A stretch of 57,064 nucleotides of DNA. It comes from Chloroflexota bacterium (GTDB lineage Bacteria > Chloroflexota > Limnocylindria > Limnocylindrales > CSP1-4). The stretch is taken from assembly GCA_021783095.1 (NCBI GenBank), contig JAJXUG010000025.1, positions 1-57,064 on the forward strand, in the 5' to 3' direction. Below, one piece after another: positions 9,845 through 17,177 of this stretch. The notes under the pieces were generated by a model. It was not told the origin of the DNA. It searched no databases and saw only the letters and a program-made list of their open reading frames with translations. Position 1 is the stretch's first letter; every line of letters begins with the position of its first letter. Both the position numbers and the translations under genes were made by a program.

Positions 9845-10564
9845 GTGATCGGAACCCGGCCCTTGCGGATCCTGGTCGTGGATGACGACCCCGCCATGGT
9901 GGGCGCCATCACCGCGCTGGTGGGCACCGAGGGCCACCAGGTCATCACCGCCTACGATGGCCTGACGGCCGTGAAGCGCTTCCGCGAGGAGCGGCCCGAC
10001 CTCGTGCTGCTCGACCTCGCGATGCCGGGGCCCGACGGCTTCACGGTCATCGGCCAGCTGCGCGCGTCGGGGAACGTGCCCGTGCTGGTGGTCTCGGGCG
10101 AGAGCGCCGAGGCGGCGAAGGTCAAGGCGCTGGGCATCGGCGCGGACGACTACCTCGTGAAGCCGTTCGGCAAGCAGGAGCTGCTCGCGCGGATCTCGGC
10201 GGTCATGCGCCGCGTGGACCTCGCCGGGACCGGTCGCGGGGCCGGCGACGGGGCGGCCGGGCTCCTGACGGCGGGCTCGCTCACGCTCGAGCCCGCGCGC
10301 CACGAGGCGAGGGTCGGCGTGACGGCGCTGGGCCTCACGCCCACCGAGTTCCGCCTGCTCGAAGCGCTCGTCCGGGCGGGCGGCGACCTGATCCCGCACC
10401 ACCGCCTTGCGCGCGCGGGATGGCCCGCCGAGCCCGATCCCGACCTGCTCTGGCTCAAGCCGCACCTGGCGCGCCTGCGCTCCAAGCTCGAGGCCGTGGG
10501 CGGCCCGCGGATCGTCGCGGTGCGCTCGGTGGGCTACCGCATCGAGGCCGACGAGCGGGCCTGA
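9845..10564 (+). CDS. OmpR-family response regulator
   Basis: 239 residues from a GTG preceded by GGAAGG. The receiver domain has the acidic pair Asp13/Asp14, phospho-acceptor Asp57 in LVLLDLAMPG and Lys106 in LVKPFG. The C-terminal winged helix begins at LTPTEFRLLEAL and ends VRSVGYRIEADE. It is the cognate partner of the upstream GAF kinase. It probably acts as a transcription factor, but no binding site can be assigned in this window. Confidence 0.92.
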   Translation: MIGTRPLRILVVDDDPAMVGAITALVGTEGHQVITAYDGLTAVKRFREERPDLVLLDLAMPGPDGFTVIGQLRASGNVPVLVVSGESAEAAKVKALGIGADDYLVKPFGKQELLARISAVMRRVDLAGTGRGAGDGAAGLLTAGSLTLEPARHEARVGVTALGLTPTEFRLLEALVRAGGDLIPHHRLARAGWPAEPDPDLLWLKPHLARLRSKLEAVGGPRIVAVRSVGYRIEADERA

Positions 10565-11145
10565 TCCGCGGGCTTGCCCCGAGCCGCTCTGAGCCCACGC
10601 TCAACACCGGCCGGTTCGGCACAGCGGCGAGCCGAGCGGCTGGCAGCGCCCTGCCGCGGCTGGCAGCGGCGAGCCGCGGTCACGGGGGTGGCCCCGGCTG
10701 GCCCTGGGCCGGTGACTCGTCCCCAGCAGGCACACATCGAGCGCCGGCCGTCGATCCGTGAGCGCATGGCAGCAGACCCCTGCCCGGGCGTCACGTGTGC
10801 AGTTGCTGGAATGCGGCTCGCAGACGAGAACACCCCAGCCGCCCGCGAGGCGTTTCCGGGGAGCAGCGTTGGCGGAAGACCACCAATTCCGCGCCCGCGG
10901 CGGCCGGGCCGCCCCGTTCTGGTGGCGCCTCGCCAGCGGGTGCGGACATTGGTGGCGCCGCGCCAACGGCGCCCGGCCCCAACCCGCGCGCCACGGCGAT
11001 CTGGTGGCGCCTCGCCAACGCTTCCGGGTCGAGACGGCCGAAACGTGAGGTTTTGGTGGCGCCTCGCCAACGGCGCCCCGTCGCGCCAACGGCGCCCGGC
11101 CGCCGGCGGCGGAACGCCAGCCGACGAATCCCTGATGAATCGAAA
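10565..11145. other. Gene-poor stretch with palindromic repeats
   Basis: About 600 bases with no convincing gene. Open frames exist on both strands, but their translations are Arg/Pro/Ala-rich and merely repeat the peptide encoded by the 20-base palindromes (WWRLAN on one strand, ARRHQ on the other). The left part (10600-10720) is rich in GGCAGCG and GCCGCGG runs. The right part holds the repeat array described separately. Confidence 0.5.
10869..11072. repeat. Array of 20-base imperfect palindromes (consensus YTGGTGGCGCCTCGCCAACG)
   Basis: Four direct copies lie at 10919-10938, 10949-10968, 11001-11020 and 11053-11072, with 0 to 2 differences from the consensus. A diverged inverted copy (TTGGCG...CACCAA) lies at 10869-10886. 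Start-to-start spacing is 30, 52 and 52 bases. Each unit is an imperfect dyad, TTGGYG ... CRCCAA around GGCGCC, so each could fold as a hairpin. A truncated piece, GCGCCAACGGCGCCCGGCC, recurs at 10960 and 11083. No cas gene is nearby. A REP-like or palindromic intergenic repeat family is the best reading. Confidence 0.6.
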
Positions 11146-11170
11146 CGGCCCCGGGGCGTGACCGGGGCCG
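11146..11170 (-). terminator. Strong hairpin downstream of the small Cys protein gene
   Basis: A perfect nine-base stem, CGGCCCCGG / CCGGGGCCG, with a seven-base loop lies 27 bases past the stop of the minus-strand gene. Only a short T-run follows on that strand (GTTTCG), so termination is likely but not of the classic U-tract type. Confidence 0.6.
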
Positions 11171-11196
11171 TGTCGTTGCTGAGAAGGCGGCGACTG

Positions 11197-11424
11197 CTAG
11201 GCGGTGGCCACCAGGGCGCGCCCACGGGCGTCATGCGCCTCGTTCGCGCACTCCACCTTGCAGCCGCGGGCGTCGCGGCCCGCCATCGGTGCGAAGTGGA
11301 ACCAAGCCGAGCCGCTGTCGCGGAAGCTCCGCTCGAGGCGGCAGCCGCAGGCCGCGCAGGTGACGGGACCACCCGCGGCCTCGCGGCCGGAGATCCCGTT
11401 GGAGTCGAACACCGGGTACGTCAT
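11197..11424 (-). CDS. Small cysteine-rich hypothetical protein
   Basis: 75 residues from an ATG preceded by GGGAAGGA. It begins MTYPVFDSNGISGRE and has TCAACGCRLE, then a Trp-Phe-His-Phe segment and GCKVECANE. The cysteine pairs suggest a small zinc-binding module. I do not recognise the family. The good ribosome site, a hairpin just after the stop and its own 190-base upstream gap make it a real gene rather than a shadow. Function unknown. Confidence 0.6.
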   Translation of the reverse strand: MTYPVFDSNGISGREAAGGPVTCAACGCRLERSFRDSGSAWFHFAPMAGRDARGCKVECANEAHDARGRALVATA

Positions 11425-11613
11425 TGGGCGCTGTCCTTCCCGTTGTGCCGGGCGGCGGAGCCGGGACCGTCGTTCGCCGACCGTGAACGTTTGCGAGAGA
11501 AGCGGCTGCATGCTGCGCCGATCGGATGGAGAAGGCGGCACCGGGGCGGCAGCGGGCCGGTTGCGTTTCGGTTGCACCCCGCGCAACAGCCGATCGAGGC
11601 GTGTGCTGCGCCC

Positions 11614-12858
11614 TCAGGCTCGGGCCGACGCCTCCGCGCCACCGCCGTCGCCGCCCGCCTGCCCGGACAGCACGCCTGACCGCTGGACCACCCAGCCCGC
11701 CGTCGTGCCCTGCAGGAGCAGCGTGACCAGCACGATCCCGTACACGCCGCCCGCGATGAGGTCGTGCTGCGGCAGGTCGGCCGGGAGCGCGAGCACAAGC
11801 GCGATGGCGATGGCGCCCCGCAGCCCCGCCCAGAACATGACGTGGAGATATCCCGCCGACATCGGGACGCGTGGCCGTCGCGTCAGCAGCCGCCCGCCCA
11901 CGCCGATCAGCCCGTACACGACCGCGGCGCGGGCCAGGGTGATTCCCACGAAGCCGGCGACGATGACCGGCCCGGCGCCTGCAAGCTGCGCTGGCGTGAT
12001 GACGATCCCGATGAGCAGGAACACCAGAGCCGTCAGCAGGAAGGCGACAGCGTCCCAGACCGCGTCGAGCGCCTCGGTCGTGGCTGCCGGGAGCGCGTAC
12101 CGCCCGCCGGCGCTGCCGATGGTGAGCCCCACCACGACCGTCGCGATGATGCCCGACTGGTGGAGGGCGTCAGCCGCGATGTACGTGCCGTAGGCGGCGA
12201 TCAGCGAGACCATCACCTGGACCGTGTGGTCCTCGGCCAAGTGCATCACCCGGACGGCCAGGTAGCCCGCCACGCCGCCCAGGGAGGCGCTGACCACGAT
12301 GGCCAGGACGAAGCGGACGACACCGTCCGCGAGCGAGAACGACGACGTGGCCCCGGCGAGCGCGATGGTGAACAGCACGACGCCGGTGCCGTCGTTGAGC
12401 AGGCTCTCCGCCTCCACCACGGTGCCCAGCGCCTTGGGCGCTCGCAGTTTCTTGAACACCGCCACCGTGGCCACGGGGTCCGTCGCGCACACGATGGCGC
12501 CCAAGACGAAGGCGAGGCGCGGCTCGAGGCCCGTGGTCGCGGCGACGATCGCGGCCACGATCCCCGCCGTGATGAGCACGCCCGGCACCGCGAGAATGGC
12601 GACCGACGCGAACTGGCGACGGAGGTGCCCGACGTCGATGTGGTAGGCCGCCTCGAACACCAGACCCGGGATGAACACCACGAGGATGAGGTCGGGGGTG
12701 ATCCGCGCGTCGGTGGCTGGCTGGGTGATCGAGAGGGCGAACCCCGCGATGACGAGCGCCACGGAGTAGGGGATCGAGAGGCGCTGCGTGACGAGCGCGA
12801 CGCCCACGGCGATCGCGAGCAGGATCACGAACAGCTCGACGACGACCCCGCTGCCCAT
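11614..12858 (-). CDS. Na+/H+ antiporter, CPA1 (NhaP) family
   Basis: 414 residues, about 12 membrane helices. The start is fixed by GAGGAGG seven bases before the ATG (MGSGVVVELF). The signature CATDPVATVAVFKKL and the motif ESLLNDGTGVVLF are the ion-binding and transport motifs of CPA1 exchangers; both acidic residues are present. It exchanges cytoplasmic Na+ (or K+) for H+. It lacks the long soluble tail of eukaryotic NHEs and ends in a short Gly/Ala tail. It stands alone, divergent from the SDR gene. Ion selectivity cannot be told from sequence. Confidence 0.88.
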   Translation of the reverse strand: MGSGVVVELFVILLAIAVGVALVTQRLSIPYSVALVIAGFALSITQPATDARITPDLILVVFIPGLVFEAAYHIDVGHLRRQFASVAILAVPGVLITAGIVAAIVAATTGLEPRLAFVLGAIVCATDPVATVAVFKKLRAPKALGTVVEAESLLNDGTGVVLFTIALAGATSSFSLADGVVRFVLAIVVSASLGGVAGYLAVRVMHLAEDHTVQVMVSLIAAYGTYIAADALHQSGIIATVVVGLTIGSAGGRYALPAATTEALDAVWDAVAFLLTALVFLLIGIVITPAQLAGAGPVIVAGFVGITLARAAVVYGLIGVGGRLLTRRPRVPMSAGYLHVMFWAGLRGAIAIALVLALPADLPQHDLIAGGVYGIVLVTLLLQGTTAGWVVQRSGVLSGQAGGDGGGAEASARA

Positions 12859-13018
12859 CAACCTCCTCAGTCCACCCGGCTGCCCGCCGAGCGTACAGGA
12901 TGCGGGTGCCGCCTCGGGCACGCCGACCGGTCCGCGGCCGGGACGCCGCAAGGCTGCCGCCGAAGGGCCGCCGCGCCGAAATTCGCTACCCTGTCGCGAA
13001 CGGCAGCGGGAGGATCGG

Positions 13019-13786
13019 ATGGATCTGGGACTCGCCGGGCATCGCGCCCTCGTCGGCGGCGGCGCCTCGGGGATCGGCAACGGCATAGCCACGGCCCTCG
13101 CGGGCGAGGGCGCGCGCGTGGCCCTGGTGGGACGAACCGCGGACCGCGTCGCGGCAGAGGCAGCGCGACTGGGCGGCGTCCCCGTCGTGGCGGACCTCGC
13201 GACCCCTGGCGGCGCCGCCGAGGCCGTGGGCAGCGCGCTCGCGGCGATGGGCGGCCTCGACCTCGTCGTCGTCAACACCGGCGGCCCTCCCGGCGGGACC
13301 TTCGACACGCTCGACGAGGCCGCCTGGGAGACCGCGATCAACGGCACGCTCCAGGCGGTCCTTCGACTGATCCGGGCGGCGCTGCCGGCGCTCCGCGAGG
13401 GCGTGGACCCCTCGATCCTGATCGTGCTCTCCTCGTCGGTCCGCGAGCCCATCCCGTTGCTCACCACCTCCAACGTGCTGCGCCCGGGGCTGGCCGGCCT
13501 CGTCAAGACGCTGACCGCGGAGATCGCCCCCATCCGGATCAACGGCCTCGCGCCGGGGCGGATCGCGACCGAGCGGATCGCCTATCTCGACGGGATGCGG
13601 GCGAAGGCGGCTGGCGTCACGCCCGAGGAGATCGCGCGGCGCACGCAGGCGAACATCCCGCTGGGCCGGTACGGCGACATCGCCGAGATCGGTCGAGTGG
13701 GGGCCTTCCTGCTGTCGCCGGCGGCGTCGTTCGTCACCGGCGCGATCGTCCCAGTGGACGGCGGGATGGTCCGCGCGCTGCCGTAG
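13019..13786 (+). CDS. Short-chain dehydrogenase-like protein with altered catalytic residues
   Basis: 255 residues; the ATG is preceded by GGGAGGA. The Rossmann motif GGGASGIGNGIA, NTGG and the C-terminal PVDGGM are typical of SDRs. The active-site serine region SSSVREP is present. At the place of the usual YxxxK the sequence reads SNVLRPGLAGL, so Tyr is replaced by Ser and Lys by Arg. This substitution is known in a subgroup of SDRs annotated as FabG-like, whose activity is unclear. It is divergent from the antiporter gene and convergent with the DapA-family gene. Confidence 0.82.
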   Translation: MDLGLAGHRALVGGGASGIGNGIATALAGEGARVALVGRTADRVAAEAARLGGVPVVADLATPGGAAEAVGSALAAMGGLDLVVVNTGGPPGGTFDTLDEAAWETAINGTLQAVLRLIRAALPALREGVDPSILIVLSSSVREPIPLLTTSNVLRPGLAGLVKTLTAEIAPIRINGLAPGRIATERIAYLDGMRAKAAGVTPEEIARRTQANIPLGRYGDIAEIGRVGAFLLSPAASFVTGAIVPVDGGMVRALP

Positions 13787-13826
13787 CGGGTGGCGCCCCG
13801 ACGACGCCCGCGCGAAGTCGCCGCGG

Positions 13827-14768
13827 TCAGCTCGCGAGCAGCTCCGGCAGCACCGAGCCCGCCGACAGGTGCCGGTCAAGGCCGGTCCGCCGCAGCACGT
13901 CGTCGAGGTCGGCGACCGTCCCCGGGTCCGCGGGCATCCCCGGCGCCCGGACGGTCGCGTGGGCGATCGCGCCCCGCCGCTGGTAGACGAGCTTGCGGAT
14001 GGGCAGGTTGAGGAGCGCCTGGTTCTCGAATCGGATGAGGGTCGCGAAGCGGTCGAAGATCGCGGCAGCACCAGCTCGGTCACCGGCGGACCAGCGGCGC
14101 ACCACGGCCACCAGCACCTCTGGGAAGCCGAACCCGGTCATCGTCCCGTGCGTGCCGCGGCCCAGTTCCTCGAGCAGCATCTCGCCCCCCAGCCCGCCGA
14201 GGACCACGAGGTCCGGCGAACCGGCGACCAGCCGGCCGGCCTTGGGCGGCGTCGGCTCCTCCTCGAGCTTGACGACCCGGCACGACGGCGCCTCAGCGGC
14301 CAGCGCGACGAGGAACTCGACCGACATCGGGACGCCGGACGAGGCGGGGTGGTCCTGCACCGCGATCGGGAGGTCCACCGCCTCGGCGACCGCGAGGTAG
14401 TGGCGGCGCAGGGCGGCGTCGGTGGGGCGGGGGAGCGGCGGCGGCGCGAGCATCACGCTGTGGGCACCGGCCGCCTGCGCCTCGCGCGCGAACGCGATGG
14501 CCCGGTCGGTGGCCGCGTGGGACACGCCCACGCACACCGGGATCGAGCCCGCCGCAGCGTCGAGCACCGCGGCGGTGACCGCGGACCGCTCGCTGTCGCC
14601 CAGCCGACCGGCCTCGCCCAGCACCCCCAGGATCGTCATGCCCTCGACGCCGGTGGCGCGGACGAAGCGCACGAGCCCGGGGATCGACGCGAGGTCCAGC
14701 GCCCCATCGGGCAGGAACGGCGTCGGGACGATGTTCCACACCCCGCGCAGTGCCGTGATGTCGCCCAT
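13827..14768 (-). CDS. Dihydrodipicolinate synthase/N-acetylneuraminate lyase-family aldolase
   Basis: 313 residues; GGAGG lies just upstream of the ATG. TIM-barrel class I aldolase of the DapA family, with the Schiff-base lysine in CRVVKLEEE and the glycine-rich GVLGEAGRL motif. The position of the proton-relay tyrosine (usually YNxP) reads QDHP, so this is probably not a true DapA. Such variants often cleave or dehydrate sugar acids or 2-keto acids. The nearby inositol and sugar loci make a sugar-acid role plausible, but the substrate is unknown. No operon partner. Confidence 0.8.
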   Translation of the reverse strand: MGDITALRGVWNIVPTPFLPDGALDLASIPGLVRFVRATGVEGMTILGVLGEAGRLGDSERSAVTAAVLDAAAGSIPVCVGVSHAATDRAIAFAREAQAAGAHSVMLAPPPLPRPTDAALRRHYLAVAEAVDLPIAVQDHPASSGVPMSVEFLVALAAEAPSCRVVKLEEEPTPPKAGRLVAGSPDLVVLGGLGGEMLLEELGRGTHGTMTGFGFPEVLVAVVRRWSAGDRAGAAAIFDRFATLIRFENQALLNLPIRKLVYQRRGAIAHATVRAPGMPADPGTVADLDDVLRRTGLDRHLSAGSVLPELLAS

Positions 14769-15075
14769 GCCGCCTCCGTGTCCGCTCGTCGCCCGACGCA
14801 GGGAGGCTACACGACCCGCCGGCGCCGGAGCCAGCCAGACAGCCAGCGGCGCGGAGCCGTGGCGGGAGCCAGAGGCCTGAGGCGCCTTGACTGCGTTGGC
14901 GAACCATTGGCCGGGGAGAGTGGCCGACGGCTCGCCGGTGAAGCTGGCGCCGGAGGGGAGGGAGAGCTCCGGCGGGCCCGGGCGTCACCGCGCCTCACCA
15001 CGTCGCGGATCAGCCAGCTGTCGTGCCGCCCGATCCGCGGTCCGTCGCGACAGCCCTCGAATGGAGCCCCCGCCC
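14769..15075. other. Intergenic stretch without a recognisable gene
   Basis: About 300 bases between the start of the DapA-family gene and the iolB promoter. Short open frames are Arg/Pro-rich and lack ribosome sites. No repeat or hairpin stands out. Confidence 0.4.
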
Positions 15076-15122
15076 TTGACGCTCTCCGGCCAGCGCGGCA
15101 TCATGCTCATGTAATCGATTGC
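15076..15122 (+). promoter_or_regulatory. iolB promoter with LacI-type operator
   Basis: TTGACG (15076-15081), 17-base spacer, CATCAT (15099-15104), then the operator GTAATCGATTGC at 15111-15122 where transcription should begin. The same dodecamer recurs exactly before the LacI gene (22487-22498) and with small changes at three other promoters, which is the main evidence that it is an operator. Confidence 0.7.
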
Positions 15123-15141
15123 CGAGCGTGGAGGATCCCAT

Positions 15142-16041
15142 ATGCCGCCTGTTCCCACGACCGGCAGCCCAGACGTTGTCAACCGTTCCCCGGTGGCCGC
15201 ACGGCACCTCCTCCGCCGCGCGGCCACCCCGGACGCCGACGGCGTGGTCAGCCACGTGGATCCCGCGAACGCCGGCTGGGACTGGGTCACGGTCACCGTC
15301 CACCGCCTCGTCCCGGGCCAGGCGATCAGCCGCGACGCCGACGGCCAGGAGCGGCTCGTGCTGGTGCTCGAGGGCCGCGCGTCGGTGACGGCGGGCGACC
15401 TGCACCTGCCGGGCATCGGCTCCCGGGCCAGCGTCTTCGACGGGCCGGCCGCGCCCGTGGTGCTCGTGGCGCCGGGCGACGCGATCCGCCTCGTCGCCCA
15501 GACGGACGCCTTGGTGGTCGTGGCCGCGGCGCCCGGGGGCGCGGCGCGCCTCACCCGGTACATCGCCCCGGAGGAGATCCTGGTCGAGGCCCGCGGGGAG
15601 GGGAACACGGCCCGCCGGATCCACCACCTGCTGGACACGCAGATGGAGGCGGGTCGGCTCATCGCGTTCGAGGTGTACACGCCCGGCGGCAACTGGAGCA
15701 GCTACCCGCCGCACAAGCACGACACCGAGAACCCGCCGATCGAGGCGCGGCTCGAGGAGTACTACCTCTACCGCTTCGCGAAGCCCCAGGGCTTCGGCTT
15801 CCAGCGCGTCTACACCGCCGACCGGTCGCTCGACGAGTCGATGGCGGTCGGCGACCTCGACGCCGTCTTGGTCCCGGAGGGCTACCACCCCTTCGGCGCC
15901 CCGGCCGGCTACGACACCTACTACCTCAACATCATGGCCGGCCCCAACCGCGCCTGGCACTTCACGATCGACCCGGACCACGCCTGGCTGATGAACTGGT
16001 CTCCGGCGGCGCCTCGGGCTCAGGAGGACACGACCGCATGA
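15142..16041 (+). CDS. iolB: 5-deoxy-glucuronate isomerase
   Basis: 299 residues; GGAGG precedes the ATG. It isomerises 5-deoxy-glucuronate to 2-deoxy-5-keto-gluconate in the myo-inositol pathway. The two-cupin fold carries the family metal site: NWSSYPPHKHDTENPP near residue 185, EEYYLYRF after it, and VLVPEGYHPFGAPAGYD near 250. First gene of the iolB / transaldolase-family / iolA operon, behind the operator-bearing promoter at 15076-15122. Its stop overlaps the next start (ATGA). Confidence 0.93.
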   Translation: MPPVPTTGSPDVVNRSPVAARHLLRRAATPDADGVVSHVDPANAGWDWVTVTVHRLVPGQAISRDADGQERLVLVLEGRASVTAGDLHLPGIGSRASVFDGPAAPVVLVAPGDAIRLVAQTDALVVVAAAPGGAARLTRYIAPEEILVEARGEGNTARRIHHLLDTQMEAGRLIAFEVYTPGGNWSSYPPHKHDTENPPIEARLEEYYLYRFAKPQGFGFQRVYTADRSLDESMAVGDLDAVLVPEGYHPFGAPAGYDTYYLNIMAGPNRAWHFTIDPDHAWLMNWSPAAPRAQEDTTA

Positions 16042-17132
16042 CCCTCGCCGCAGTCACCAGCCCGCTGGCGAAGATGGTCGAGACCACCCCGACCGACTAC
16101 TGGAACGACTCCTGCGCCGTCGCCGAGCTCGAGTACGCGGTCGAGCGCGGCGGAACGGGCGCCACCTCGAACCCGACGATCGTCGGCGAGGTGATGAAGA
16201 AGGAGAAGGACCACTGGGTGCCGCGCGTGCGCGACATCGCAGTCCAGCACCCGAACTGGTCCGAGGTGGAGATCACTCGGCAGCTCATCGAGGAGATGGG
16301 CCAGCGCGGCGCCGCGATCCTCGCCCCGGTGTTCGCTGCCCACGGCGGCCGCAAGGGCCGCCTCTCGCTCCAGACCAACCCGGCCAACTACCGGACGCCG
16401 GACCGCATGGCCGAGCAGGCGGTGCACTTCAGCACGCTCGCGCCCAACATCCAGGTCAAGTTCCCGTGCACCGCGGAGGGCCTGGAGGCGGCCGAGGAGG
16501 CCACCGCGCGCGGGGTGGTCGCGAACGTCACCGTCGTGTTCACGGTCGCCCAGTGCATCGCGGCGGCCGAGGCGGTCGAGCGGGGCCTGCGCCGGGCCGA
16601 GGCCGCCGGGATCGACATGAGCCACGCGTCGCCGGTCTGCTCGCTGATGATCGGCCGGCTCGACGACTGGATGAGGGTGCTCGTCGACCGGGACGGGGTC
16701 GCGCTCGACCCGGCCGCGGCCAACTGGGCCGGGATCGCCGCCTTCAAGCGCGCCTACGCCATCTACCAGGAGCGCGGCTACCGGACCCGGCTGCTCGCCG
16801 CGGCCTACCGCCACCGTCTGCACTGGACCGAGCTCGTGGGCGCCGACGTCGTGCTCACGATGCCCTACGCCTGGCAGGTCCGGTTCAACAACTCGGGCAT
16901 CGACCCCGTGTCGCGCATTGAGGTCCCGGTGGACCAGGCGCTCATCGACGACCTGCTGGCCCGGATCCCCGACTTCCGTCGGGCGTATGAGCCGGACGGC
17001 CTCGCCCCTGCCGAGTTCGTGACCTTTGGCGCGACCGCCCGGACCTTGCGCTCGTTTGTCGCCTCATATCACGATCTCGTCGGCGTGGTCAGGGATATCG
17101 TTCTCCCCAACCCGGACGTCAAGGCTGGCTGA
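16038..17132 (+). CDS. Transaldolase-family protein of the inositol operon
   Basis: 364 residues from the ATG overlapping the iolB stop. Transaldolase/F6P-aldolase TIM barrel: GATSNPTIVGEV near residue 41, the Schiff-base lysine in IQVKFPCTAEGLEAAEEA, then NVTVVFTVAQC and MIGRLDDWM. It is longer than classical TalB (about 317 residues). Sandwiched between iolB and iolA, it occupies the place where IolC and IolJ would normally act to phosphorylate and cleave 2-deoxy-5-keto-gluconate. A role as the aldol-cleaving enzyme is inferred from context; ordinary pentose-phosphate transaldolase is the alternative. Confidence 0.85.
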   Translation: MTLAAVTSPLAKMVETTPTDYWNDSCAVAELEYAVERGGTGATSNPTIVGEVMKKEKDHWVPRVRDIAVQHPNWSEVEITRQLIEEMGQRGAAILAPVFAAHGGRKGRLSLQTNPANYRTPDRMAEQAVHFSTLAPNIQVKFPCTAEGLEAAEEATARGVVANVTVVFTVAQCIAAAEAVERGLRRAEAAGIDMSHASPVCSLMIGRLDDWMRVLVDRDGVALDPAAANWAGIAAFKRAYAIYQERGYRTRLLAAAYRHRLHWTELVGADVVLTMPYAWQVRFNNSGIDPVSRIEVPVDQALIDDLLARIPDFRRAYEPDGLAPAEFVTFGATARTLRSFVASYHDLVGVVRDIVLPNPDVKAG

Positions 17133-17177
17133 ACGCCGCAGAACGCGTCCCCAATCCGCAACCCTAGCTGGAGGCAC

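Noticed and set aside
10869..11072. CRISPR array
   Set aside because: Units are only 20 bases, spacing is uneven (30, 52, 52), the repeats differ from one another and no cas gene is present.
10574..11161. Possible 195-residue protein in the repeat region
   Set aside because: No ribosome site; the sequence is Arg/Pro-rich with peptide repeats produced by the DNA palindromes.
16038..17132. Sulfoglycolytic transaldolase (SftT-like)
   Set aside because: The neighbours are iolB and iolA with an inositol-type operator; no sulfolactaldehyde or sulfoquinovose genes are present.
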